Source: Hydrogenedens sp964549105
Lineage (GTDB): Bacteria > Hydrogenedentota > Hydrogenedentia > Hydrogenedentales > Hydrogenedentaceae
Length of the DNA: 64,000 nt
Reading direction: 5' to 3'
NCBI GenBank assembly: GCA_964549105.1
Contig: CAZJTZ010000017.1
Span: forward strand, 7,205 to 71,204
Both the position numbers and the translations under genes were made by a program. Positions 8,461-16,066 of the stretch are shown one piece after another. The notes beneath the pieces were generated by a model. It saw only the letters and a program-made list of their open reading frames with translations, was not told the origin of the DNA and ran no database searches. Each line of letters opens with the position of its first letter. Position 1 is the first letter of the stretch.

Positions 8461-9455
8461 GCAAATATATTATTGGAGTAGATTTAGGTGGGACAAACAT
8501 TAAAACAGCCATCGTGTCTGAAGAGAAAAAGATTATTGCAAAAACAAGTGTCCCAACCCCTGCACAAAAAGGTCCAGAAGCCGTTATGGACGCCATGGCA
8601 AAAACTGTGCATGATTTAATGGACAGGGAAAACATTTCTTTACAAGAGGTTTTATCTGTGGGTGTTGGTGCACCGGGTCCGATGAACTGGAAGACAGGCA
8701 TTGTATATAGTCCTCCTAACTTATCTGGCTGGCATAATGTTCCGCTTGCAGCCGAAATGCGAAATAGATTAAAAATCCCTTGCTATATTGAGAATGACGC
8801 AAACGCAGCATGCTTCGGCGAATACTGGTTAGGTGCAGGACAGGGTTGTGAATGTATTGCTGTATTCACATTAGGCACAGGTGTAGGTGGCGGTATTGTT
8901 GTGTTTAAACAGTTATTGCGAGGTATTGATGGGACGGCGGGCGAACTGGGTCATCTTAAAGTGCAACGCGATGGTCGGCTTTGTGGCTGTGGTTCTCGGG
9001 GATGTCTGGAAGCGTATGCTTCTGTAACAGGAATGGTCCGCACGGCTCAAGAGGGAATTGAAAAAGGAAGGGAAACAATATTAACTAAACTATGCAATAA
9101 TGATATGGATAAGATTACAGGGAAAATGATTTCGCAGGCTGCCGATAAGGGTGACGCATTTGCTCAAGAGGTTTTTCAAGAAACAGCAATATGGCTTGGG
9201 TTGGGAATTGCCAGTGTTGTGAATATGCTCAATCCTGAAAGAGTCATACTTTGTGGCGGAATGATTGCTGCGAAGGAACGACTATTTAAGCCTGTCCGCG
9301 AAACAGTCATGAAAAATGCTTTTGAAGTTCCAGCCAAACGCTGTGAGATACTCCCGGCGGGATTAGATGAAGATAGTGGCGTTTTTGGTTGTGCAGGTTG
9401 TGCCCTGACCCGTTATTATGAGGACAATAAACAATCTTTCAATCATAACTATTAG
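8457..9455 (+). CDS. ROK-family glucokinase
   Basis: Cytoplasmic sugar kinase that phosphorylates glucose (or a related hexose) with ATP. The 332-residue protein has the phosphate-binding loop GVDLGGTNIKTA at the N-terminus, a sugar-binding ENDANAACFGEYWLGAG segment, TLGTGVGGGIV, and the ROK zinc motif CGCGSRGCLEAYAS. Start is GTG at 8457 with AAGGAGG upstream, overlapping gltX. The next gene is a phosphofructokinase-like enzyme, so the pair probably feeds glycolysis. Exact sugar specificity cannot be read from sequence; glucokinase is the best guess. Confidence 0.9.
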   Translation: MSKYIIGVDLGGTNIKTAIVSEEKKIIAKTSVPTPAQKGPEAVMDAMAKTVHDLMDRENISLQEVLSVGVGAPGPMNWKTGIVYSPPNLSGWHNVPLAAEMRNRLKIPCYIENDANAACFGEYWLGAGQGCECIAVFTLGTGVGGGIVVFKQLLRGIDGTAGELGHLKVQRDGRLCGCGSRGCLEAYASVTGMVRTAQEGIEKGRETILTKLCNNDMDKITGKMISQAADKGDAFAQEVFQETAIWLGLGIASVVNMLNPERVILCGGMIAAKERLFKPVRETVMKNAFEVPAKRCEILPAGLDEDSGVFGCAGCALTRYYEDNKQSFNHNY

Positions 9456-9478
9456 TCCAGTAGGGTATTTGTGTCCCT

Positions 9479-10504
9479 ATGTATCTAACCGTTACACCTA
9501 ATCCTTGTATTGACAAAACAATCTATATACCACACTTTAAACCGGGCGACAGGGTGCGTTCCAACAAATATACGCAAATTTCTGGTGGAAAAGGCAATAA
9601 TGTAGCACGAATTCTAATTTCTCTCGGTTTTCCTGCTGCGGCTATTCTATGGGTCGGTGGATACACAGGGAAACAAGTAGTTAAAATGCTTCGAGAAGAT
9701 GATAAGGTAAAATGCTTTCCTGTGTGGACGCATATCCCGACCAGAACAATAACAACCGTGCTTGAAGAAGAATTAGGACGACAGACTGCATTCTTTGAAC
9801 CCGGACCTAAAATATCAGAACAAGAATACAATAATTTGATAGAGAGATTTAAGAAAATCCTACAAACTCATTCTGTTCCTGTGGCTACTTTTTCGGGAAC
9901 TGTTCCTGACCCCAATGTAGCCTCTCTGTATAAGGTATTAATAGATATTGCCAATAAACAGGGGAGTATAACAATCCTTGATTCCTACGGAAATGAGTTT
10001 TCTGAAGGTATTCAGAGTAACCCTTTTATGGTTAAACCGAATGTAGAAGAGTTATCAAAATTTTTAAAAACTGAATTGTCCGATAAGAAGTCCCGAATAG
10101 ACGCAGTCCAGTTCATCAAACAAAAATATAGAATTCCACTGGTGGTTCTTTCTCTGGGCGCAGAAGGTGCGTTCGTCTTTTATGAAAACATCTTTTTACA
10201 CTTTGTGCCACCGCGGATAAAAGAGGTTAATCCTGTGGGGTCAGGTGATGCACTTGTGGCTGGTTTTGCCGTGGGATTGGCAAAGAAATTTTCCATATAT
10301 GATACGGGTAGACTGGGTATAGCCTTAGGAACAGCCAACGCAATGATGTGGGACATCGGGAAGTTTGATATAAAAAATTTATTGGAGATTTATGAACAGG
10401 TTAAAGTGTATTCCATTAATCCCATGAATAATCAGAAAGCCCAATGCAAAGAGCATACACCTCTACATTTGCTTCTTCCAGAGTTAGCATATTCTTCTCC
10501 GTAG
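9479..10504 (+). CDS. 1-phosphofructokinase-like PfkB-family kinase
   Basis: PfkB/ribokinase-family enzyme of the 1-phosphofructokinase/tagatose-6-phosphate kinase type. The N-terminus MYLTVTPNPCIDKTIYI and the ISGGKGNNVARIL signature are typical. The C-terminal signature NPVGSGDALVAGFAVGLA supplies the catalytic Asp, with GSGD in place of the commoner GAGD. Length 341 is normal with a small C-terminal extension. The gene lies 23 bases after the ROK kinase. Its last 89 bases overlap the end of lpxK on the other strand, and the extension beyond about residue 310 is made of that overlap. Confidence 0.88.
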   Translation: MYLTVTPNPCIDKTIYIPHFKPGDRVRSNKYTQISGGKGNNVARILISLGFPAAAILWVGGYTGKQVVKMLREDDKVKCFPVWTHIPTRTITTVLEEELGRQTAFFEPGPKISEQEYNNLIERFKKILQTHSVPVATFSGTVPDPNVASLYKVLIDIANKQGSITILDSYGNEFSEGIQSNPFMVKPNVEELSKFLKTELSDKKSRIDAVQFIKQKYRIPLVVLSLGAEGAFVFYENIFLHFVPPRIKEVNPVGSGDALVAGFAVGLAKKFSIYDTGRLGIALGTANAMMWDIGKFDIKNLLEIYEQVKVYSINPMNNQKAQCKEHTPLHLLLPELAYSSP

Positions 10505-11492
10505 TCAAAACGATTCTTTTCTCTTTCATCATTGCTTTTGGAATGGGCGTATGGTCTCTATACACATATACATTCTTTACACACACTTGTAGATTTTTCA
10601 GAGTATTTAAGAATGAGTCTGGATTGCCAATAGCACAATATATATCTGCCTCCTTGTTCTTGAAACTATCCAGAGGTAAGGTTTGATTTGTATTGTGTTT
10701 CCGCCAGAATAAAGACTTATGATAGGTCCAACGAGTTTTTTTATCAGGATAATTCTGTTTAAAAAAATTTTTTAATGTCTCCAGTTTTTCTTTGGGAACC
10801 TGGTCGCAGTGTGAGACCCAAATTTCCGTGGCACGCGACATAGCGTTCAAAGGTTCTCGTAATATCCCTGCGGGAAAAATCAATCTGTTGCCCCACGGAT
10901 TCAGGGCACTTAATAAAAGTATATTTTCATTGCGAGCCAACATAAGATATTGATAAGCGTCATCGAGAATTATTACATCAAAATTCCTGTACTCTGCCCA
11001 GTTTACGGCATGCACGCGATTAGGATTTTTTATTACGGTAACTTCTGGCAAACGATATAAGATTAATGTCAACTCATCTCCTAAAACTTTGCAAGCCTCA
11101 CCCCAGGAAAGAGTTTTTTCTTCAAATGGGTTCAATTCTTTTTCTGATGAATAAAATCGAGTTAAAACCTTTCCCTCTTTGTAGATACCTTCAACAATGG
11201 CATGAGATTTTTTTGAACCATACCCCCGACTTATAACACATACCCTTTTGCTATTTACATTAATCTCTCTCTCTGCCCTTTCAATAACTGCTGGTGTCTT
11301 TCCTACCCCACCCACAGTAATCCCACCAAAACTGACTGTATATATTTTGGGCGTATAGGTATGCTGCTGAGAACGAATCCATATTCCCAATCTCTGAAAG
11401 TTGCTCAGAACCTTTAGAGAGGGTAATAGGATTTTTGGAGGACCTTTTGCACTATTAAGATATCTTTCCCACAAAGTAATACCCGTATTCAT
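10416..11492 (-). CDS. lpxK: Tetraacyldisaccharide 4'-kinase
   Basis: Inner-membrane enzyme that phosphorylates the lipid A precursor at the 4' position, so the organism makes lipid A and has an outer membrane. The 358-residue protein shows the N-terminal membrane-proximal helix, the P-loop GGITVGGVGKTPAV, SRGYGSK, a DELTLI segment (DEP-like) and DDAYQYLMLAR, the equivalent of the usual DDGFQH. The C-terminal domain contains the typical CAIGNPDSFLNTL and YRDHTPIP segments. It lies after the ilvC terminator, so it is probably transcribed separately. The overlap with the convergent kinase gene is 89 bases. Confidence 0.93.
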   Translation of the reverse strand: MNTGITLWERYLNSAKGPPKILLPSLKVLSNFQRLGIWIRSQQHTYTPKIYTVSFGGITVGGVGKTPAVIERAEREINVNSKRVCVISRGYGSKKSHAIVEGIYKEGKVLTRFYSSEKELNPFEEKTLSWGEACKVLGDELTLILYRLPEVTVIKNPNRVHAVNWAEYRNFDVIILDDAYQYLMLARNENILLLSALNPWGNRLIFPAGILREPLNAMSRATEIWVSHCDQVPKEKLETLKNFFKQNYPDKKTRWTYHKSLFWRKHNTNQTLPLDSFKNKEADIYCAIGNPDSFLNTLKNLQVCVKNVYVYRDHTPIPKAMMKEKRIVLTTEKNMLTLEEANVEVYALCIGLSDYSWD

Positions 11493-11561
11493 AAATTTTA
11501 TATTAATTCATTAAATAACACATTACCAAAATTCAACCCTGCTTCAAGAGCAGATATATAC

Positions 11562-11593
11562 TAAAAAGTCCGGGAGTAAAACCTCCCGGACTT
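11562..11593 (-). terminator. Rho-independent terminator of ilvC
   Basis: An 11-bp perfect stem (AAGTCCGGGAG/CTCCCGGACTT, 11566-11593) with a short loop, followed on the minus strand by a T run. It sits 28 bases past the ilvC stop. Confidence 0.9.
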
Positions 11594-11620
11594 ATACTTC
11601 AAAAAACTAAAAGGAACGAA

Positions 11621-12718
11621 CTAATAATTTGTTCTTCCCTGAGTTCCCACATTAGATTTAATTTGTTTCGATGCAGGCTCTTTGGGACGTAATTCTCTGC
11701 ATGCTTTACCCGCACGCCACATTTCACTGTTTGCCATTTCTGACAATTCTTTTTGCAGTTGTTCTTTATAATTTGGATTACCTAAGGACTTAAGCACTCG
11801 CTTTGTTTCTGCACCTTCCTTTACGCGTTTGTAAAGTTCACGGAAGACAGGGAGGGTTGCTTTTTTAAATTTCGGTTTCCAATCCAGAGCACCGCGTTGA
11901 GCCGTAGCAGAACAGTTTTGATACATCCAGTCCATACCCTTTTCATCTACAAGCCGAATCAGACTCTGAGTCAGTTCTTCCACTGTTTCATTAAAAGCCT
12001 CACTGGGTGAATGTCCATGCTCACGCAAAGTTTGATATTGTGCTTCCATAATACCAGCCAGTGCGCCCATAAGCACACCCCTTTCACCAGTCAAATCACT
12101 ATAAACCTCATTCTCAAAGGTTGTCGGGAAAAGGAAACCCGAACCGATACCAATACCCACTGCGAGACAGCGTTCTAATGCTCTCCCTGTATAATCCTGA
12201 GCCACAGCAAAACTGGAATTAATGCCTGCACCACTTAAAAAGTTCCGACGGACCGAAGTGCCTGAACCTTTAGGTGCAACCATAATAACATCTACAAAAT
12301 CTGGCGGAACAACTTTTGTCAGATTCTTATAGACGATAGAAAAGCCGTGAGAGAAATATAAAGCGTCTCCCGGTTTAAGGTGTTTCTTAACGGTAGGCCA
12401 GATTGCCTTTTGTGCAGCGTCAGAAACCAACAACTGAATGATAGTTCCTTTTTCACATGCCTCTTCTATATTGAACAGAGTTTTCCCTGGTTTCCATCCA
12501 TCTTTTACTGCCCGGTCCCAATCCGACTTAAATTCAGGAGCCTGTCCTATAATAACATTAAAACCATTATCACGAAGATTTAAACTTTGTGCAGGACCTT
12601 GTACACCATATCCGATTACCGCAATTACTTCATTCTTCAAAACCTTTCTTGCTTTCGCCATTGGAAATTCTTTTCTCGTAATAATCTCTTCTTGTGTTCC
12701 ACCAAAATCCATAAGCAT
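11621..12718 (-). CDS. ilvC: Ketol-acid reductoisomerase, fungal-like form
   Basis: NADPH- and Mg-dependent enzyme converting acetolactate or acetohydroxybutyrate in branched-chain amino-acid synthesis. The 365-residue sequence starts at an ATG with AAGGAG seven bases upstream. The Rossmann motif reads GYGVQGPAQSLNLRDNG (about 36-52), with Pro where most bacteria have His. Segments MVAPKGSGTSVRR, GHSPSEAFNETVEELTQSL and the CSATAQRGALDW region resemble the yeast/plant-mitochondrial and Bacteroidetes branch more than the common bacterial one. Single C-terminal knotted domain (class I). Flanked by its own terminator and not beside ilvB, ilvN or ilvD. Confidence 0.95.
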   Translation of the reverse strand: MLMDFGGTQEEIITRKEFPMAKARKVLKNEVIAVIGYGVQGPAQSLNLRDNGFNVIIGQAPEFKSDWDRAVKDGWKPGKTLFNIEEACEKGTIIQLLVSDAAQKAIWPTVKKHLKPGDALYFSHGFSIVYKNLTKVVPPDFVDVIMVAPKGSGTSVRRNFLSGAGINSSFAVAQDYTGRALERCLAVGIGIGSGFLFPTTFENEVYSDLTGERGVLMGALAGIMEAQYQTLREHGHSPSEAFNETVEELTQSLIRLVDEKGMDWMYQNCSATAQRGALDWKPKFKKATLPVFRELYKRVKEGAETKRVLKSLGNPNYKEQLQKELSEMANSEMWRAGKACRELRPKEPASKQIKSNVGTQGRTNY

Positions 12719-12854
12719 TGCGATACTCCTTCTTTAAAAGTTAAAGTTTATTCATTTTGTTCATAAAGTAATTTTACATCGTATAAATATAGAACATTAT
12801 AATTATAATATTCTATCGCTTATAAACATTGAATTACAAAATTAAAGTTTTTTT

Positions 12855-14018
12855 ATGAATCATTCCTTGCCCTCTGAAAATATATCTGTGATAGTAGATA
12901 CGACTCCTTTGTGTGGCGAAAAAACGGGAATCGGAAACTATGTCCATTATCTCCTTAAATTTTTGTTAAGTAATAAGTTTAATCTAAGCATGCAGGGAGT
13001 TTCTTTCGGCTTACACAAATTTCAAAAAGATTCTTTGGAGATAGTTCAGCAGTTAAAGCACAATACTCGTCTTCCAATTCCTGTAAGGATTTTGAATCAA
13101 TGGTGGAGATATTTTGATTTTCCAAAAATAGACAATTTAATTTCAGGTGTTAATATTCTTCATTTTACTAATTACTATCTCCCTCCTATACATTCTGCAA
13201 GAACAGTTCTCTCTGTATACGACCTATCTTTTTTGACAACTCCTCAATGGGTAAGCCCCCAGATTACAAATCTGTTTAAGCCTACCATTGCTCGTTCTGT
13301 TCAAAGGGCAACACGGATTATTACTTGTTCTGAAAAAAGCAAAAAGGACATAGAAAAATATTTAAATGTTCCCGGAGAAAAAATATCTGTGGCATATCCG
13401 GGTATTGATAAAACAATTTTTCATCCAGAGGAATGGGAAGAAGCACAAGATTATATACAGAAACACTACAATGTAAAAGTGCCCTTTCTTCTGTTTGTTG
13501 GCACAATTGAAGAGAGAAAGAATGTTATAGGCTTATTAAACATGTTTGAAAAAATATACAAACAAATTCCGCACTCTCTTGTGTTGATTGGTAAAAAAGG
13601 ATTTAAGTCAGATGAAATCTTTTTAAAAATACAAACGATGGAAAGTAAAGATAGAGTATTTTATTTAGACTATATTCAAGACCATTCCGAATTAAGATGG
13701 TTTTACAACGCTGCGGATTTGTTCGTTTTCCCAAGTTTTGAAGAAGGTTTTGGAATTCCACCTCTTGAAGCAATGGCTTGTGGATGTCCCGTAATGGTCT
13801 CAAATCAAGGTGCTTTGCCTGAAGTGGTAGGTCCCTCAGGTATACAAATCTCTCCTGACGATATGGATACCTTTTCAACCACAATTCTTGAAATACTGAA
13901 CAATGCAGAAATAAGTGCAAAACTTAAAAAGGAAGGGACGATACAATCAAATAAGTTTACATGGGACAAAACCGCAAAGGTTCACTATGAAATTTATAAA
14001 GAGTTGGCAGAACTATGA
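12855..14018 (+). CDS. GT4 glycosyltransferase
   Basis: Cytoplasmic retaining glycosyltransferase of the GT-B fold, probably adding a sugar to a surface polysaccharide or LPS chain. The N-terminal acceptor domain opens with SVIVDTTPLCGEKTGIGNY. The C-terminal donor domain has FVGTIEERKN and the EX7E-type motif in SFEEGFGIPPLEAMACG (about 295-311), then GALPEVVG. Length 387 is typical. It overlaps the next GT4 gene by 4 bases (ATGA) and is divergent from ilvC. No strong ribosome-binding site precedes the ATG. Sugar and acceptor cannot be inferred. Confidence 0.9.
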   Translation: MNHSLPSENISVIVDTTPLCGEKTGIGNYVHYLLKFLLSNKFNLSMQGVSFGLHKFQKDSLEIVQQLKHNTRLPIPVRILNQWWRYFDFPKIDNLISGVNILHFTNYYLPPIHSARTVLSVYDLSFLTTPQWVSPQITNLFKPTIARSVQRATRIITCSEKSKKDIEKYLNVPGEKISVAYPGIDKTIFHPEEWEEAQDYIQKHYNVKVPFLLFVGTIEERKNVIGLLNMFEKIYKQIPHSLVLIGKKGFKSDEIFLKIQTMESKDRVFYLDYIQDHSELRWFYNAADLFVFPSFEEGFGIPPLEAMACGCPVMVSNQGALPEVVGPSGIQISPDDMDTFSTTILEILNNAEISAKLKKEGTIQSNKFTWDKTAKVHYEIYKELAEL

Positions 14019-15118
14019 TTCGCATTTTAATAAATGGAATTCAAATAGGTAATTTAAGTGGCACAGGAAGGTATACAGAAGAACTGATAAAGGCTCTGCT
14101 GGAACTTCCTGAGGAATTAAAGATTTATCTTTCTGCTTCCAAGCCATTTATTTCTTCAAGTGATAAATTACAAATTTTACCCTTCCCCCATAGCAAATAT
14201 TTGACACAACTTTTGCAACCCTATTTGCTTAAAAAACATGTAAAACAATGTCAACCAGATTTGCTCCATTATCCTGCTTCGTATGGATATAAAGTAGGTA
14301 GTACCCCTAATATCACTACAATCCACGACCTTGCCTTCCTTGAAAATCCTGACTGGTTTCCACCGCATTATCGTTGGTTCTATACAAAAAAGGTTTACGA
14401 TTCTGTCCAATTTTCTAAAAGGATTATTACGGATTCCAACTTTTCTGCACAGCAATTGCAAAGACATTATAATATGAGTCCTGAACAAATAGATGTGATT
14501 TATCTCGGGGCTAGTAATCAATTTAAGCCCTCTGAACAGGAACAGATAAATACAATTAAAAATAAATACAAACTACCCAATAAATACATGCTGTATATGG
14601 GGACTTTTGAACCACGGAAGAATATACCCAACCTCATTACGGCATGGTCAAATATTGCACATAAGATTGAGCATGACCTTGTCCTCGTAGGAAGGAAAGG
14701 CTGGAATGTAGGAAAAATAGACGAGAGTATCCAGAAGTCGAATTTTAAGGACCGTATCCACAGATTGGGTTATATTTATGATGAAGATTTGCCTGTTATT
14801 ATAAGTGGTGCAGATTTATTTGCTTATATAAGTTTCTATGAAGGTTTTGGATTGCCACCCCTCGAAGCAATGAGGTGTCAGGTTCCTGTGCTTGCTTCCA
14901 ACTCTGGAAGTATGCCAGAAATACTTGACGACAATGCCATGCTGGTCAATCCAGAAGATATTCAAGAAATTTCTGAAGGTTTATATCTGCTTTGTGAGGA
15001 TACCGTATTGAGGGAAAAACTTGCATATAAAGGATTTATTCATGCACAATCTTTCACATGGGAACGCACAGCAAAAGAAACACTGACGGTATATAAAAAG
15101 TGTTTGAATGAACCTTAA
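14015..15118 (+). CDS. GT4 glycosyltransferase, second of a pair
   Basis: Homologue of the preceding enzyme, 367 residues, same architecture: GIQIGNLSGTGRYTEEL near the N-terminus, MGTFEPRKNIPNL at the interdomain region, and SFYEGFGLPPLEAMRCQ with GSMPEIL in the donor-binding domain. The four-base overlap with the first gene and clear similarity suggest an old tandem duplication with divergence. The two probably add successive sugars to one glycan. The nearest other surface-glycan genes in the window are lpxK and the O-antigen ligase. Confidence 0.9.
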   Translation: MIRILINGIQIGNLSGTGRYTEELIKALLELPEELKIYLSASKPFISSSDKLQILPFPHSKYLTQLLQPYLLKKHVKQCQPDLLHYPASYGYKVGSTPNITTIHDLAFLENPDWFPPHYRWFYTKKVYDSVQFSKRIITDSNFSAQQLQRHYNMSPEQIDVIYLGASNQFKPSEQEQINTIKNKYKLPNKYMLYMGTFEPRKNIPNLITAWSNIAHKIEHDLVLVGRKGWNVGKIDESIQKSNFKDRIHRLGYIYDEDLPVIISGADLFAYISFYEGFGLPPLEAMRCQVPVLASNSGSMPEILDDNAMLVNPEDIQEISEGLYLLCEDTVLREKLAYKGFIHAQSFTWERTAKETLTVYKKCLNEP

Positions 15119-15131
15119 TGAGGTTTAACCA

Positions 15132-15368
15132 ATGAATCTACTTGCAAAATATTTCTTTATATTTGGCATGATATTCATCATAATTGGTGGTGTGATATGG
15201 CTATCAAGTTTTCTGCCCTTCAGGTTAGGTAAACTACCCGGCGATATATATATTGGAGGCGAAAAGGGTGGTTTTTATTTTCCAATCGTGACCTGTCTAA
15301 TTTTGAGTTTATTGCTAACAGTCGTCATCAATCTTATCTTTTTACTGTTTAGTCTATTTAACCGTTGA
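15132..15368 (+). CDS. DUF2905 small membrane protein
   Basis: A 78-residue protein with two hydrophobic helices (about 6-27 and 52-76) separated by the family segment LGKLPGDIYIGGEKGGFYFP. This pattern matches the DUF2905 family, short inner-membrane proteins of unknown function. It lies 13 bases after the second GT4 gene. Its last 15 bases overlap the convergent HAD gene. Confidence 0.85.
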   Translation: MNLLAKYFFIFGMIFIIIGGVIWLSSFLPFRLGKLPGDIYIGGEKGGFYFPIVTCLILSLLLTVVINLIFLLFSLFNR

Positions 15369-16037
15369 ACACTTTTCGTTATTATTTTCTTTCTTCAACA
15401 GTTCGATTGAAAATTTACCTAAATCAGATAGAACCAGGTCTGCCGGTGAAACATCCTGTTTGGGACGGTCATCTCTTGCTAAAGCCACGCAAATCATTCC
15501 TGCTGCCTTTGCCGCTTTGACGCCCACAGTGGAATCTTCAAATACAACGCAATTTTCTGGTTTTACATGAAGCATTTCAGCCGCTTTCAAAAATCCTGCA
15601 GGATGAGGTTTGCCAGGGTAGTAATCTTCTTTACCAAGATATAAGGTGACATACTTTTCTATTTCCAACCGTCGAATAGCCTCTTCAATATCTTTCCGAT
15701 AGGAACCTGAGACTATCACACATTGATAGTCCCGAGATAAATCCTTTAATAATTTAATTGAACCTGGAATGGCTAATGGCATTTTTTCCGCATACTCATT
15801 AAAATAAGGATAAACCCTTTCAATAAAATTCGGTATCTCCTCTTTTAATTCTGGATAATTTCTTTCCAGTTCGTCATAAATATATTCCCAGGGGTTTCCA
15901 TACACTAAATCTACGGCAGACTCATAACTGAACGGAATCCCTTTATTCAATAAATATTTGTGAACAGCATAAACCCAGATAATCTCTGAGTCCATCAGAG
16001 TTCCATCTAAATCAAAAATAAATACTTTTATATCCAT
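15354..16037 (-). CDS. HAD-superfamily phosphatase (beta-phosphoglucomutase-like)
   Basis: Haloacid dehalogenase hydrolase, subfamily IA with helical cap. Motif I FDLDGTLMDSE (about 8-18) supplies the nucleophilic Asp and the acid/base Asp, motif II is VSGS, motif III is the Lys in GKPHP, and motif IV reads VFEDSTVGVKAAKAAG. 227 residues is normal. The cap and motif IV resemble beta-phosphoglucomutase and small sugar-phosphatases; the true substrate is unknown. The priA gene lies upstream on the same strand, with a 29-base gap. Confidence 0.88.
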   Translation of the reverse strand: MDIKVFIFDLDGTLMDSEIIWVYAVHKYLLNKGIPFSYESAVDLVYGNPWEYIYDELERNYPELKEEIPNFIERVYPYFNEYAEKMPLAIPGSIKLLKDLSRDYQCVIVSGSYRKDIEEAIRRLEIEKYVTLYLGKEDYYPGKPHPAGFLKAAEMLHVKPENCVVFEDSTVGVKAAKAAGMICVALARDDRPKQDVSPADLVLSDLGKFSIELLKKENNNEKCSTVK

Positions 16038-16066
16038 GCTTTTCCCTTCTTAAATTTATTAAAATT

